A stretch of DNA of 64,000 nt from Actinoplanes oryzae (GCF_030757795.1 NZ_JAUQWH010000010.1:34929-98928), one strand, 5' to 3'; positions 43,502 through 52,239 are shown, counted from the first letter of the stretch. Numbers and translations: made by a program. The notes: generated by a model from the sequence alone, not told the origin.

Positions 43502-43854
43502 ATCCCCCGCTCCCGCCGCACTCATCGCGCACCGCTCCCCCGCCGTGCCCGCGCCGCTCGCTCTTCCGCCGTCGTCGCGCCGCGCGTTCTCCCGTCGCCC
43601 TCGTTCCGTGCGTTCTCCCCGCTGCGCTCGTCCTGCCTGCGATCCGTGGCGCCTGGCCTCCGCGGCGCTTGGGCGTCGTGGCGCTCGGGCTCGCGGGGCC
43701 TGGGGGCGCGCGGGGGGTGGGAATCACGGTGCTGGGATTCGCTGCGATGGGGGCTCGTGCCGCCCGCGGTCCGCGGTGGTCGGCGCTCGCGGTGGCCGGT
43801 GCTCGCGGTGGCCGGTGCTCCCGGTGGTCGGCGCTCGTGGCGGTCGGGGCGGTG
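43502..43854. other. Noncoding intergenic region with C-rich stretch and repeats
   Basis: About 350 bases between two convergent genes. The first 160 are poor in A and rich in CGCC/TCGC; the last part holds a 16-bp tandem repeat (43783-43846). Open frames here are composition artefacts. No gene, promoter or clear terminator is seen. Confidence 0.6.
43783..43846. repeat. 16-bp tandem repeat, four imperfect copies
   Basis: Units GCGCTCGCGGTGGCCG, GTGCTCGCGGTGGCCG, GTGCTCCCGGTGGTCG and GCGCTCGTGGCGGTCG run head to tail. They lie just after the 3' end of the quinone oxidoreductase gene. Confidence 0.8.
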
Positions 43855-44835
43855 TCACGCGGGCTCGCCGGGCAGCAGGAGGATCTTGCCGACGTGGTCG
43901 CTCGCCTCCATCAGGCGGTGGGCCTCGGCGGCGTCGCGCATCGGCAGCGTGCGATCGATGATCGGCCGGATCTCGCCGGCGTCGACGAGCGGCCACACCT
44001 GGTTGCGCACCCCGCGGACGATCCGCGCCTTGTCGTCGGCCGGCCGGGCCCGCAGCGTCGTCGCCGAGATCGAGCCGCGCTTGGCCATGAGCGCCCCGAA
44101 GTTGAGCTCGGCCCTGGTGCCGCCCTGCGTGCCGATCGTGGTGATGTGCCCGTCCGGGGCGAGGGCCGCGATGTTCCGGGCCAGGTATTTCGCGCCGATG
44201 ATGTCGAGGATGACGTCGGCGCCGCGGCCGCCGGTGAAGTCGCGGACCGCCTCGACGAAGTCGGTGGTGCTGTAGTCGATCGCGAGGCCGGCGCCGAGCG
44301 CGCGCAGCTGCTCGTGCTTGGGCTCGCGGGCGGTCACGATCACCGTGGCGCCGAGGGCCTTGCCCAGCTGGACGGCGAAGGTGCCGATGCCGCCCCCGCC
44401 GCCGTGCACCAGCAGCACGCGGCCCTTGCGCAGGCCGGCGAGGTCGACGACGGTGGACCAGACCGTGCACGCCACCTCGGGCAGCGCCGCGGCCTCCTGC
44501 ACGCTCATGCCCTGGGGGATCGGCAGCAGCTGACCGGCGGGCACGGCGACCTGCTCGGCGTAGCCACCGCCGGCGAGCAGGGCACACACCCGCTCGCCGA
44601 CGTGATGGCCGGTCACCTCGGCACCGACCGCGGTGATCACCCCGGCGCACTCCAGGCCGGGCCAGGCGGGCGCCCCGGGCGGCGGCGGATAGTGCCCCTG
44701 GCGCTGCAGGACGTCGGCCCGGTTGACCGCGGCCGCCGTCACCTCGACGACGACCTCCCCGGGGCCGGGCTGCGGATCAGGCACCTCGGACCAGACGAGG
44801 GAGTGCTCCGACTCCTCGATCACCACTGCGTGCAT
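43855..44835 (-). CDS. Zinc-independent NAD(P)H:quinone oxidoreductase
   Basis: 326 residues, medium-chain dehydrogenase fold without the structural or catalytic zinc ligands. NADPH-binding motif LLVHGGGGGIGTFAVQLGKA; N-terminus MHAVVIEESEHSLVWSEVPD matches the PIG3/quinone oxidoreductase group. Reduces quinones or alkenals. ATG start. It is not in the SoxR operons but lies next to them. Confidence 0.93.
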   Translation of the reverse strand: MHAVVIEESEHSLVWSEVPDPQPGPGEVVVEVTAAAVNRADVLQRQGHYPPPPGAPAWPGLECAGVITAVGAEVTGHHVGERVCALLAGGGYAEQVAVPAGQLLPIPQGMSVQEAAALPEVACTVWSTVVDLAGLRKGRVLLVHGGGGGIGTFAVQLGKALGATVIVTAREPKHEQLRALGAGLAIDYSTTDFVEAVRDFTGGRGADVILDIIGAKYLARNIAALAPDGHITTIGTQGGTRAELNFGALMAKRGSISATTLRARPADDKARIVRGVRNQVWPLVDAGEIRPIIDRTLPMRDAAEAHRLMEASDHVGKILLLPGEPA

Positions 44836-44873
44836 GACCCTCAGCTTGCCCCGGGGGTACGACAGAAAACTGG

Positions 44874-46700
44874 CTAACTCCACTTCTGGTTCGCGCCGCC
44901 CGTACATGTCCAGATCTGCAGTTTGGCGCCGTCGGCGGTGCTGTTGCCGACGATGTCGAGGCACTTGCCGGACGCCGCGTTGACCAGGTCACGGCCGGCC
45001 GTCAGGGTCCACTGCTGGTTCGTACCGCCGAAGCAGTCCCACAGCTGGACCACCGAGCCGTCGGCCGTACCGTTGTCCTTGACGTCGAGGCACTTGCCGA
45101 GGGCCTGCACCGTGCCGTTCGCGCCGCGGGTCCACGTCTGGTTGGGGCCCGAGGTGCAGGTCCACATCTGCGGCAGATTGCCGTTGGCGGTCGAGCCGTC
45201 GGTCACGTCGAGGCACTTGCCGGTGTCGCTGCGGATCGCGCTGCCGGTGCTGCTTCCGCCGCCGGACTGGGTGCCCGACCAGGTGAAGGTCGCCGAGGTC
45301 TGCGCCGGGAGGCTGGAGACGAACGACTGCCCGCCCCAGTTGACCTTGACGCTCTGCGTGCTGCCGCTGGTGTTGTACGCGATCAGCGCCTTCGAGCCGT
45401 CGGTGTTGCGGAACGCGACGTTCGGCACCGTGCCGTTGGCGCTCGAGTCGATGCGCACGGCCCCGGGCCGTACGAACTTGGTCAGGTGTCCCATCGTGTA
45501 GTACTCGATCGTGTAGTCCACCTGTCCGCGCCGGGCGTCGTTGCGGTGCACGGTGATCAGGCCCGTGCAGGTGCCGCAGCCGCCGTTGTGCGGTCCCATG
45601 CTCTCGTCGACCGCCAGCGACCACTTGGTCCAGCTGCGGCCCCAGTTGCGGAAGTACTCGATCAGGTCGCCCATGTCCTCGGCGTGCTGGTTGCCGACCC
45701 ACGTGCCGCCCGAGTGCTCGGTCATGTACATGTTCACGTTCGGGAACTGGTTGTGGACATTGGTCGCGACGCTCGGGCTGCCGCCGTAGTCGTGCCACGC
45801 GACGCCGCCGAAGTTCGGGTGGTTGCGGATCGCCGTGTCGTTGAGCAGCGGCGCGACCCACGTGTCGTACGTGTCGAAGTTCCAGTCGCCGATGAGCAGC
45901 TTGGTGTTGAGGCCCGCGCCCTGCAACGCCGGCAGCAGGTTCGTCTTGGCGAAGTACTGGAGTCCCGAGGCGTTCCACTGCATCGACGGGTAGCCGGCGC
46001 AGCAGGTCGGCTCGTTCTGCTCGGTCACGTACCGGATCGGCACGCCCTGGGCCTGGTACCCCTGGATGTACTTCACGAAGTACTGCGCGTAGGTCCCGTA
46101 GTACTGCGACTGCAGGTACCCCTGGCTGTACGCGTTGTTGTCCTTCATCCACGGCGGCGCCGACCACGGCGAGGCCATGACGAAGGCGGACGGGTTGAGG
46201 GCGATCGCCTGCTTTGTGAGCGCCATGACATCGGCGTCCCGGCTCAGCGAGAAGTCGTTGAGGTCGCAGCAGGTCGTGTCGTACGAGTAGCTGTTCTGTG
46301 CCAGGTCGGACGACCCGATGACGTTGCGCAGCGCGCTGACCCCGATCCCGGCCGACGGGCTGAACAGCTTCGTCATGACCTCGTTCTGGGTGGCCGCCGA
46401 CAGCGCCCCGCTGCCCCGGATGCCGAACGCGGCGGTGTCCGTGAAGGACGCTCCCGCGCCCTCGAACTGCTGATAGGTCGTGTTCTCGTTGACGGTGATC
46501 GTCTGGTTCGCCCCGCCCGTGGACGCGGCGAAGTTGATCGGCGTCTGCTGCTGCAGACCCCGCGAGACGGTACGGCCACCGCCGTCACTCGTCGTCGTCA
46601 GATACACCTGCACCTGTTCGTTGGCGGCGAGCGCCGGTGGCGTACCGACGAGCGTCACCCCCGTCACGAGGGCGAGGGCGAGGAGGGACCGTCTGAGCAT
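44874..46700 (-). CDS. Secreted glycoside hydrolase family 30 enzyme with ricin-type CBM13
   Basis: 608 residues. Signal peptide 1-27, GH30 catalytic domain about 30-465, Gly/Ser linker (SGTQSGGGSSTGS), then a beta-trefoil lectin domain with three QxW-type repeats (QMWTC, QLWDC, QIWTC with NQTW, NQQW and NQKW). The acid/base Glu is in TEQNEPTCC and the nucleophile Glu in MTEHSGG. GH30 enzymes act on beta-1,6-glucans, xylans or glucosylceramide; here likely a plant or fungal wall polymer. The ATG has GGAAGGGAG upstream. Confidence 0.92.
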   Translation of the reverse strand: MLRRSLLALALVTGVTLVGTPPALAANEQVQVYLTTTSDGGGRTVSRGLQQQTPINFAASTGGANQTITVNENTTYQQFEGAGASFTDTAAFGIRGSGALSAATQNEVMTKLFSPSAGIGVSALRNVIGSSDLAQNSYSYDTTCCDLNDFSLSRDADVMALTKQAIALNPSAFVMASPWSAPPWMKDNNAYSQGYLQSQYYGTYAQYFVKYIQGYQAQGVPIRYVTEQNEPTCCAGYPSMQWNASGLQYFAKTNLLPALQGAGLNTKLLIGDWNFDTYDTWVAPLLNDTAIRNHPNFGGVAWHDYGGSPSVATNVHNQFPNVNMYMTEHSGGTWVGNQHAEDMGDLIEYFRNWGRSWTKWSLAVDESMGPHNGGCGTCTGLITVHRNDARRGQVDYTIEYYTMGHLTKFVRPGAVRIDSSANGTVPNVAFRNTDGSKALIAYNTSGSTQSVKVNWGGQSFVSSLPAQTSATFTWSGTQSGGGSSTGSAIRSDTGKCLDVTDGSTANGNLPQMWTCTSGPNQTWTRGANGTVQALGKCLDVKDNGTADGSVVQLWDCFGGTNQQWTLTAGRDLVNAASGKCLDIVGNSTADGAKLQIWTCTGGANQKWS

Positions 46701-46917
46701 GGGGACTCCCTTCCGGCCGGGGTGGGGGCCCCGGTCTGACAGGTAAGAACCCGAACTAATCACAGCGGTCGATTCAGCGTCAACCGGCCTGACCTGCGAC
46801 GATGCGATGTTTCAGCAGCTCGGTCGGCTGTTTCATAGGGTGAAAAAAGGGTCGGGCGCCGTCTCCTGCGGCCGGTCCGGAGCCGATCTGGCAGACTGAG
46901 TCCCGCCGCAGTTCCCG

Positions 46918-47002
46918 GGAGGGCTCGCCTAGTGGCCGATGGCGCCGGTCTTGAAAACCGGTATGGGGAAACTCATCGTGGGTTCGAATCCCACGCCCTC
47001 CG
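46918..47002 (+). tRNA. tRNA-Ser (anticodon TGA)
   Basis: 85 bases. Acceptor GGAGGGC pairs with GCCCTCC, the anticodon loop reads CTTGAAA giving anticodon TGA, a long variable arm (TATGGGGAAACTCATC) identifies a class II tRNA, and the T-loop is GGTTCGAATCC. The 3' CCA is not encoded. Confidence 0.95.
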
Positions 47003-47065
47003 CTCTCACGCTCAGCTGAATATCCGGTGACCGAGGCGCCGCGCCCGGGCCATCATGGGCGCATC

Positions 47066-47842
47066 ATGAGCAGCAGACTGAAGGCCATGGCCCGGGAGGC
47101 CGTGGAGATCGCCGAGCGCGGGTCCTACCGGGGTCCAGCCGGCGTGGAGATGCCGATCGACGCGGCGAGCGCCGTTGCCGGCACCCGGTTGTACGAGCCG
47201 GCGGACGCGCTGTCCCCGACCGGCTACGACGGGCCCACCGCGGTCGAGGTGACCGGCGAGTCCACTGTGGCGGCTGCGCGGCGGGTCGGCGGCGACGTGG
47301 CGGCGCTCGTCTTCGCGTCGGCGCGCAACCCCGGCGGCGGGTTCCTGAACGGGGCTCAGGCGCAGGAGGAGAGCATCGCGCGCAGCTCGGCGCTCTACCC
47401 GTGCCTGCTGGCGGCGCGCGAGTTCTACGAGTTCCACCGGGGGCACCCGGAGCTGACGTACTCCGATCGGGTCATCTACTCGCCGGGCGTACCCGTGTTC
47501 CGGGACGACCGGGGCGAGCTGCTGCCGGAGCCCTACCCGGTGTCCTTCCTCACCGCGGCCGCGCCCAATCTCGGGGCGATCCGGCGCAACCAGCCGCACC
47601 TGGCCGGGTCGGTGCCCGAGATCCTGCGCCGGCGGGCGGGCCGGGTGCTCGAGGTGGCGGCGGCGCACGGGCATCGGCGGATCGTGCTCGGGGCGTGGGG
47701 CTGCGGCGTGTTCGGCAACGACCCGGTGGTGGTCGCGCGGGCCTTCGCCGAGGCGCTGCGGGAGCGGCCGTTCGAGCGGGTGGTCTTCGCCGTGCTGGGT
47801 CCGAATCGGCCCGAGTTCGAGAGCGTGCTGGCGAGCCGTTGA
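47066..47842 (+). CDS. TIGR02452-type protein with PARG-like macrodomain
   Basis: 258 residues. Catalytic signature NPGGGFLNGAQAQEES (GGG then QEE) of poly(ADP-ribose) glycohydrolases, and GAWGCGVFGNDP typical of macrodomains. Likely hydrolyses ADP-ribose from proteins or nucleic acids. I used ATG 47066; an in-frame GTG is at 47027. It sits alone after a tRNA-Ser gene; no ART or toxin partner is adjacent. Confidence 0.9.
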   Translation: MSSRLKAMAREAVEIAERGSYRGPAGVEMPIDAASAVAGTRLYEPADALSPTGYDGPTAVEVTGESTVAAARRVGGDVAALVFASARNPGGGFLNGAQAQEESIARSSALYPCLLAAREFYEFHRGHPELTYSDRVIYSPGVPVFRDDRGELLPEPYPVSFLTAAAPNLGAIRRNQPHLAGSVPEILRRRAGRVLEVAAAHGHRRIVLGAWGCGVFGNDPVVVARAFAEALRERPFERVVFAVLGPNRPEFESVLASR

Positions 47843-48242
47843 GCCCGGGCTCGCCGGCCAGTGCGCCACAAGGGAGCCCTCCCAGGCTTGCGTGAGATGA
47901 CGGACCATCAGGCCTTCGCACGCCGGCTGACCGCGTGGGCGGCCACCGAGGCGCCTCCTGCCGCGCGGCCACCGAGGCGCCTCCGGCCGCGCAGCCACCG
48001 AGGCGCCTCCGGCCGCGCATTCTTGAGCACGGCCGCCGCGACGGCGATCGGATGCGGGCGCTGCCGGTGGGGGTGCGGTTGCCCGCGGATCGGTCCAGCG
48101 CAGCTGCGCGTTAGATGGCGGGCGAGGTGCCGCGAGGGTCCGGGAGGTCGTGCCGTCGACGCGTTGTGGCGCCGACGAAACCGGCACGTGTCTCGGCGGC
48201 GGCCGGTTGCCCGCGCGCGCCGAGGTGCCGACGACGCGTGCC
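47843..48242. other. Intergenic region with a 26-bp repeat and a lipB-tail-like fragment
   Basis: 400 bases between two convergent genes (the PARG-like gene on + and lipB on -). It holds three 26-bp repeats (47941-48018) and, near 47880-47905, a sequence about 80 percent identical to the 3' end of lipB in the same orientation, including an encoded RHLTQAW compared with RHLTKAW. No functional gene is seen. Confidence 0.6.
47941..48018. repeat. 26-bp tandem repeat, three copies, with a palindrome
   Basis: Three 26-bp units of type GGCCACCGAGGCGCCTCCGG then CCGCGC; units differ at one or two bases. Each contains the perfect 10-base palindrome GAGGCGCCTC. Confidence 0.85.
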
Positions 48243-48875
48243 CTACCAGGCCTTCGTGAGGTGGCGGGCGAGGGTGTCGCGGATCTCGGGGTCGGGCGGC
48301 AGCGGCACGCCCTGGCGCTCGGACAGGCGGCGCAGGGAGGTCATCCGGACGTCGTCGAGGCCACAGGCGACGAACGTGTCGAAGACGGACAGGTCGGGGT
48401 CGATGTTGAGCGCGAAGCCGTGGCTGGTCACGCCGCCGCGGATGCGCATGCCGATCGAGACGAGCTTCTCCCCGTCCGGTGTCCACACGCCGACCAGACT
48501 GGGCGATCCCTTCGGCGTGTCGCGGCGCACGGTGGCGAAGCCGAGGTCGGCCAGCGCGGCGATCAGGGTCGTCTCCAGCCACCGGATGACGTCGCCGGGG
48601 CCGCGCTCGCGGAGGTTGAGCACCAGATAGCCGATCAGCTGCCCGGGGCCGTGATAGGTCGCGTGGCCGCCCCGGTCGGTGCGCACGGCGGGGATGCGGG
48701 CGAGATCGGCGGGCAGATCCGAGGCGGGCGTCGTGTGCCCGTACGTGATGATCGGCGGATGGCTCAGCAGGAACAGCCGGTCCGGAGCCCGCCCCGCCTG
48801 CCGCTCCGCCACCCAGCCCGCCATGCTCCGCAAGCCCTCGTCGTAGGGCACCTCACCGAGGTCGACGCGCTCCAT
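48243..48875 (-). CDS. lipB: Octanoyl-[acyl-carrier] protein:protein N-octanoyltransferase LipB
   Basis: 210 residues. It moves octanoyl from ACP to lipoyl domains at the start of lipoate synthesis. Signature DRGGHATYHGPGQLIGY, catalytic Lys137 (EKLVSIGMRI) and Cys171 (VACGLDD). Ends RHLTKAW. ATG start. lipA is not adjacent in the window. Confidence 0.96.
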   Translation of the reverse strand: MERVDLGEVPYDEGLRSMAGWVAERQAGRAPDRLFLLSHPPIITYGHTTPASDLPADLARIPAVRTDRGGHATYHGPGQLIGYLVLNLRERGPGDVIRWLETTLIAALADLGFATVRRDTPKGSPSLVGVWTPDGEKLVSIGMRIRGGVTSHGFALNIDPDLSVFDTFVACGLDDVRMTSLRRLSERQGVPLPPDPEIRDTLARHLTKAW

Positions 48876-49101
48876 CGCCCCAGTGTGCTCCGGGGTCGCC
48901 GGGCCGCCGCGTGTTCTTCGCCACGGGCGGCGGTCACATCACCCGGTCGATACCCCGGCAAAGTGTTTCCACCTGCGAGAACGGGGTACGCGCGGGCGCG
49001 CGAACGACGACTCGCGCCGCCCGGGGACGATCTCGAAATCGTCGGCGACACCGGGATGATTTTGCGTGTTCCGCCTTATCAAGGAGCGAACATGTGTTGG
49101 C

Positions 49102-50088
49102 ATGGTCGACGGAATAACCCAATTTGCCCGGGTTCCCATTGTCGGCGGTCAACGGCTGACAACTGCGGCGGCCGATGTGGTCCGCCGCGAATGGGATTCG
49201 CGTGAGTGCCCCGGGCCGAACTCGGAGGCTTCGCTGTCCCGTCCGTCCTCCGGCCGTGTGCTGGCCGCCGGCGTTCTCGCGCTGGCCGTCGGTGTCCCGG
49301 CCCTCGAGCCCGTCGCCTCTCCCGCTGAGGCGCAGATCCCCCCGACCCACGCTGCCGACACCATCGAATTACCCCAGGTCGGCACGGTCGAACCACTTTT
49401 ATCGCTTCGGGAGGAGCGACCCGCGTCACGAGCCGCGGTCCGGCGGGCGGTCCGGCAACCTGCCGCCGCCGCGCTGCGTGCGGCTCAGCGTCAAGTGCTG
49501 GCGGTACGGCGTGCGGAAGAGTCCCGCGCCGAAGCCCGGCAAGCGGCGCCCGGGCCCCAGGAAAATCAGCAGTCCGCGACTTTGCGCGCAATTGTCGAGC
49601 AGCGGGCCGCCCGGCTGGCCGAACGTAGAGCCGCCCTGGTGGCCGCCGCGAAACGCCGTGCCGCGGTCCCGTCCCGGCGCGTTCTGACCAGGCGTACGGT
49701 CGTCGCCCCGCAGCGAAAAGTGACAGTGCGCACACGTGCGGTTCCGCGCCGGCAGCCCACGGGGATGAGCGCGGTCCTGGCGTTCGCCCGTTCCCAGGTC
49801 GGCAAGCGGTACTCGGCCGGCGCCTCGGGGCCCAACTCGTTCGACTGCTCGGGCTTCACCAAGTCGGCGTACCGGCTCGTGGGTCTGCAGCTGCCGCACT
49901 CCTCGGGTGCGCAGGCTGCCCGGGCCCGGATGGTCTCGCGCTCCGCGGCCCGCCCGGGCGACCTGGTCGTCGGTCCGGGACACGTGGGGATCTACATGGG
50001 CGGGGGGATGATGATCGACGCCGGGAACTCGCGTACCGGGGTGGTCTACCGCAAGCTCTACCGGGGCCTGCACATCGAGCGCTTCTGA
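49102..50088 (+). CDS. Secreted NlpC/P60-family cell-wall hydrolase
   Basis: 328 residues from ATG 49102, but the start is uncertain. A hydrophobic stretch (VLAAGVLALAVGVPALEPVA) is the probable export signal, followed by an Arg/Ala-rich coiled region (about 90-220) and an NlpC/P60 domain with FDCSGFTKSAYRLVG (catalytic Cys), HSSGAQA and GHVGIYMGGG (His). It cuts peptidoglycan peptides. The strong ribosome site AAGGAG (49081) instead serves an out-of-frame ATG at 49092. A frameshift near 49203-49258 is possible. GTG 49066 is a third candidate. Confidence 0.82.
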   Translation: MVDGITQFARVPIVGGQRLTTAAADVVRREWDSRECPGPNSEASLSRPSSGRVLAAGVLALAVGVPALEPVASPAEAQIPPTHAADTIELPQVGTVEPLLSLREERPASRAAVRRAVRQPAAAALRAAQRQVLAVRRAEESRAEARQAAPGPQENQQSATLRAIVEQRAARLAERRAALVAAAKRRAAVPSRRVLTRRTVVAPQRKVTVRTRAVPRRQPTGMSAVLAFARSQVGKRYSAGASGPNSFDCSGFTKSAYRLVGLQLPHSSGAQAARARMVSRSAARPGDLVVGPGHVGIYMGGGMMIDAGNSRTGVVYRKLYRGLHIERF

Positions 50089-50401
50089 GGTCACCTCGCG
50101 GCGCCCGGAGAAAGGTCCGGATACGGCAGTCGGCACCCGCCCGGAGGCGGGTGCCGACTTGCCGGTCGTCCGGCGCTGGACGAACCTGTCACCACCGGGC
50201 ACGGGGATCTCTGCCGCACGAACCCGGTCGGATGTCTGACATGACTATCTCCCGGCGCAAGCCCCGGGCCGCGCACCAGCTGTGCGTTTTCCCGCGCGGG
50301 TGTTGCCGCTCCGAAAGGCGCCCGACATCTCGGCTGGTTAGTCTCGGCTCGACCAGGGCAACTGGTCCGGACCGAACCATCAGTCGAGGAGGGCTGAACG
50401 C
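50089..50401. other. Intergenic region with terminator and PEBP promoter
   Basis: 313 bases. The first part carries a strong terminator (50128-50159). The remainder ends in the ribosome site GAGGAGGG before the PEBP ATG. TTAGTC near 50338 may be part of a -10 element. No gene is seen. Confidence 0.5.
50128..50159 (+). terminator. Terminator after the NlpC/P60 gene
   Basis: A 14-base perfect stem, AGTCGGCACCCGCC (50128-50141) with GGCGGGTGCCGACT (50146-50159), loop CGGA, followed by TTGCCGG. It lies 40 bases past the stop. Confidence 0.82.
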
Positions 50402-50932
50402 ATGAGCCTGGAGCGTCCCACGGCACCGGATCCCTACGACCTCCTGCCGGCGGTGCCCGAGTTCACGGTCACCAGCACGGATGTGACCGACGGCCAGCAG
50501 CTCGACGAGCTGTACGTGCACACCAGCGTCGGCGGCAAGAACCTGTCCCCGCAGCTCGCCTGGTCCGGCTTCCCCGCCGAGACCCGGGGCTTCGTGGTGA
50601 CCTGCTTCGACCCGGACGCCCCGACGGGCAGCGGCTTCTGGCACTGGGTGGTGGTCAACCTGCCGGCATCGGTCACCGAGCTGCCGCGCGGCGCCGACCC
50701 GCTGCCGGACGGCGCCTTCAGCATCCGGTCGGACTACGGCGACAGCGGGTACGGCGGTGCCGCCCCGCCGCCCGGAGACCGCCCCCACCGGTACGTCTTC
50801 GCGGTGCACGCCATCGACGTCGACCGGCTGGAGGTCGGTGAGGGCGCGACTCCGGCCTACGTCGGCTTCAACCTCGCGTTCCACACGCTGGCGCGCGCGA
50901 CGATCCGGCCGACGTACCAGATCAAGGGCTGA
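50402..50932 (+). CDS. YbhB/YbcL-type PEBP (Raf kinase inhibitor-like) protein
   Basis: 176 residues. Phosphatidylethanolamine-binding fold with [20 protein letters not shown] and the anion-site motif [20 protein letters not shown]. No signal peptide. Bacterial members have unclear roles, possibly lipid or protein binding. ATG start with GAGGAGGG about 8 bases upstream. Confidence 0.94.
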   Translation: MSLERPTAPDPYDLLPAVPEFTVTSTDVTDGQQLDELYVHTSVGGKNLSPQLAWSGFPAETRGFVVTCFDPDAPTGSGFWHWVVVNLPASVTELPRGADPLPDGAFSIRSDYGDSGYGGAAPPPGDRPHRYVFAVHAIDVDRLEVGEGATPAYVGFNLAFHTLARATIRPTYQIKG

Positions 50933-51200
50933 GCCGGCGCACTCTCCGGGACCGCGCGGCGTCGCCGGATCACCGTGGTGACGCGCTCGCTCGGAAACCG
51001 GGACAATCCGGCCTTGCGGGGCCAGCAAGCGCCGCGAGCGAGCCCGCGATGCTCGCGAGCGAGCGCGAGCTGGCCGGCGCGCGGCCCGAAGCGGACCGGC
51101 GCAACCGCAGGCCGGGTGGCGCGGGGCGACAACGTGCCGGCCGCGCCCACGAGCTGACCGGCATCGACCGCGAGCCGGTCGACGCGCGCGGTCGCCAGAT

Positions 51201-51250
51201 GTGCCGGCAACGCGCCGGGAAGAACGTGCCGGCAACGCGCCGGGAACGAC
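51201..51250. repeat. 25-bp tandem duplication
   Basis: Two adjacent copies of GTGCCGGCAACGCGCCGGGA followed by AGAAC or ACGAC. Confidence 0.8.
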
Positions 51251-51280
51251 GAAGCCCGCCGGCGGAACCGGCGGGCTTCG
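51250..51280. terminator. Strong intergenic hairpin, probable bidirectional terminator
   Basis: GAAGCCCGCCGG (51251-51262) pairs perfectly with CCGGCGGGCTTC (51268-51279), loop CGGAA, with an extra outer C-G pair. It lies between two convergent genes, about 320 and 250 bases from them. Confidence 0.7.
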
Positions 51281-51408
51281 CGCTACTCACTACACACTCC
51301 TCGTCACCGCGGGGGCGCGAGCCGCGGTGCGGGGTCCTTGCCACCGGAGCAGGTCCGGGTGGTGCATCACCGAAGCGAGCCGCGGCGCGGGCCGTGGCGC
51401 GGGCCGTG

Positions 51409-51490
51409 GCGACCGCTGCCGATCAAGCCCGCCGGCGGCGACCGCTGCCGATCAACCGGGCGGCGGCGACGCTGCCGATCAGGCGAGCGT
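51409..51490. repeat. 28/29-bp tandem repeat, three copies
   Basis: GCGACCGCTGCCGATCA begins at 51409 and 51438, and GCGACGCTGCCGATCA at 51466, with variable GC-rich ends between. Confidence 0.7.
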
Positions 51491-51525
51491 GACGACCACT
51501 GCCGGGCAGGCCGGGCGGCGACGGG

Positions 51526-52239
51526 TCAGCCGGGGACCTTCGCGACGACGAAGACCGACTGGCCGAACGGCGGCTTCATGATCGTCTCGGCGGCCTTGGT
51601 GACCGGGAGGACGAGCTTGTCGTAGAAGCTCACCATGCCGCCCTCCTTGGGGGCGAGCTTGAAGATGCTGGTCGCGCCGTAGTAGCCGATGAGGCCCAGG
51701 GCGTTCGCGTAGTGCAGCTTCTCGATGGTGAGGCCGGCCTCGGTCATCGCGGCGCGCATCGTCTTCTTCGTGTAGCGGCGGATGTGGCCCGTCGCGATGT
51801 CCACGTGGCTCATGGCGAACATGAAGGCCGGGACGATGAGGATGATCCGGCCGCCCGGGCGGACGAGCTCGGCCATGCTGCGCAGGGCGCCCACGTGGTC
51901 CTCGATGTGCTCGAGCACGTTGTAGGACACGGCGGCGCTGTATTCGCCGGCCGCGTCGGGCGCCGGCAGGAGCATCTGCCGGACGTCGATCTTCGGGTGG
52001 TCGGCCAGGCGCTCCTTGAGCTGCACCAGCCGGTCCGGGTCCGCCTCGGTGGCGGTGAAGTGCGGGACGTGCTCCGCCCAGGCCAGGGCGTAGTCACCGA
52101 GACCGCTGCCGATCTCGATCGGGTTCTCCCCCAGGTAGGGGATCGCGAGCTCGACGAACCAGCGGCGGTGGTTCACGGCCGTGGCGAGGCCTTCGAGCAC
52201 TTCGGACTGGACCCTCTGGTCACCAGTGATGTCTGCCAT
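51526..52239 (-). CDS. Class I SAM-dependent methyltransferase
   Basis: 237 residues. SAM motif I is PIEIGSGLGDYALAW, motif II acidic residue in TATEADPD, and the post-motif is SYNVLEHIEDHVGALR. The C-terminal part has hydrophobic helices (about 180-210), so it may be membrane-associated. Substrate unknown. ATG start. Divergent from the large membrane protein at 52505 and perhaps in the same glycan or lipid pathway. Confidence 0.9.
   Translation of the reverse strand: MADITGDQRVQSEVLEGLATAVNHRRWFVELAIPYLGENPIEIGSGLGDYALAWAEHVPHFTATEADPDRLVQLKERLADHPKIDVRQMLLPAPDAAGEYSAAVSYNVLEHIEDHVGALRSMAELVRPGGRIILIVPAFMFAMSHVDIATGHIRRYTKKTMRAAMTEAGLTIEKLHYANALGLIGYYGATSIFKLAPKEGGMVSFYDKLVLPVTKAAETIMKPPFGQSVFVVAKVPG

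Larger units (their letters stand above)
50933..51525. other. Long intergenic region with repeats and a terminator
   Basis: 593 bases between convergent genes. Contains a 25-bp tandem duplication (51201-51250), a strong hairpin (51250-51280) and a roughly 28-bp repeat (51409-51490). No gene is supported; frames reflect composition. Confidence 0.6.

Noticed and set aside
43502..43854. Coding ORFs in the GC-rich gap
   Set aside because: Low-complexity Arg/Ala/Pro translations in several frames, without a ribosome site or domain.
48900..49100. c-di-AMP (ydaO-type) riboswitch upstream of the NlpC/P60 gene
   Set aside because: Such riboswitches often precede these genes in actinomycetes, but the conserved GGGTGAATC-like and GACAGCTAAC-like blocks are absent; only a minor hairpin (GACGAT/ATCGTC) is seen.
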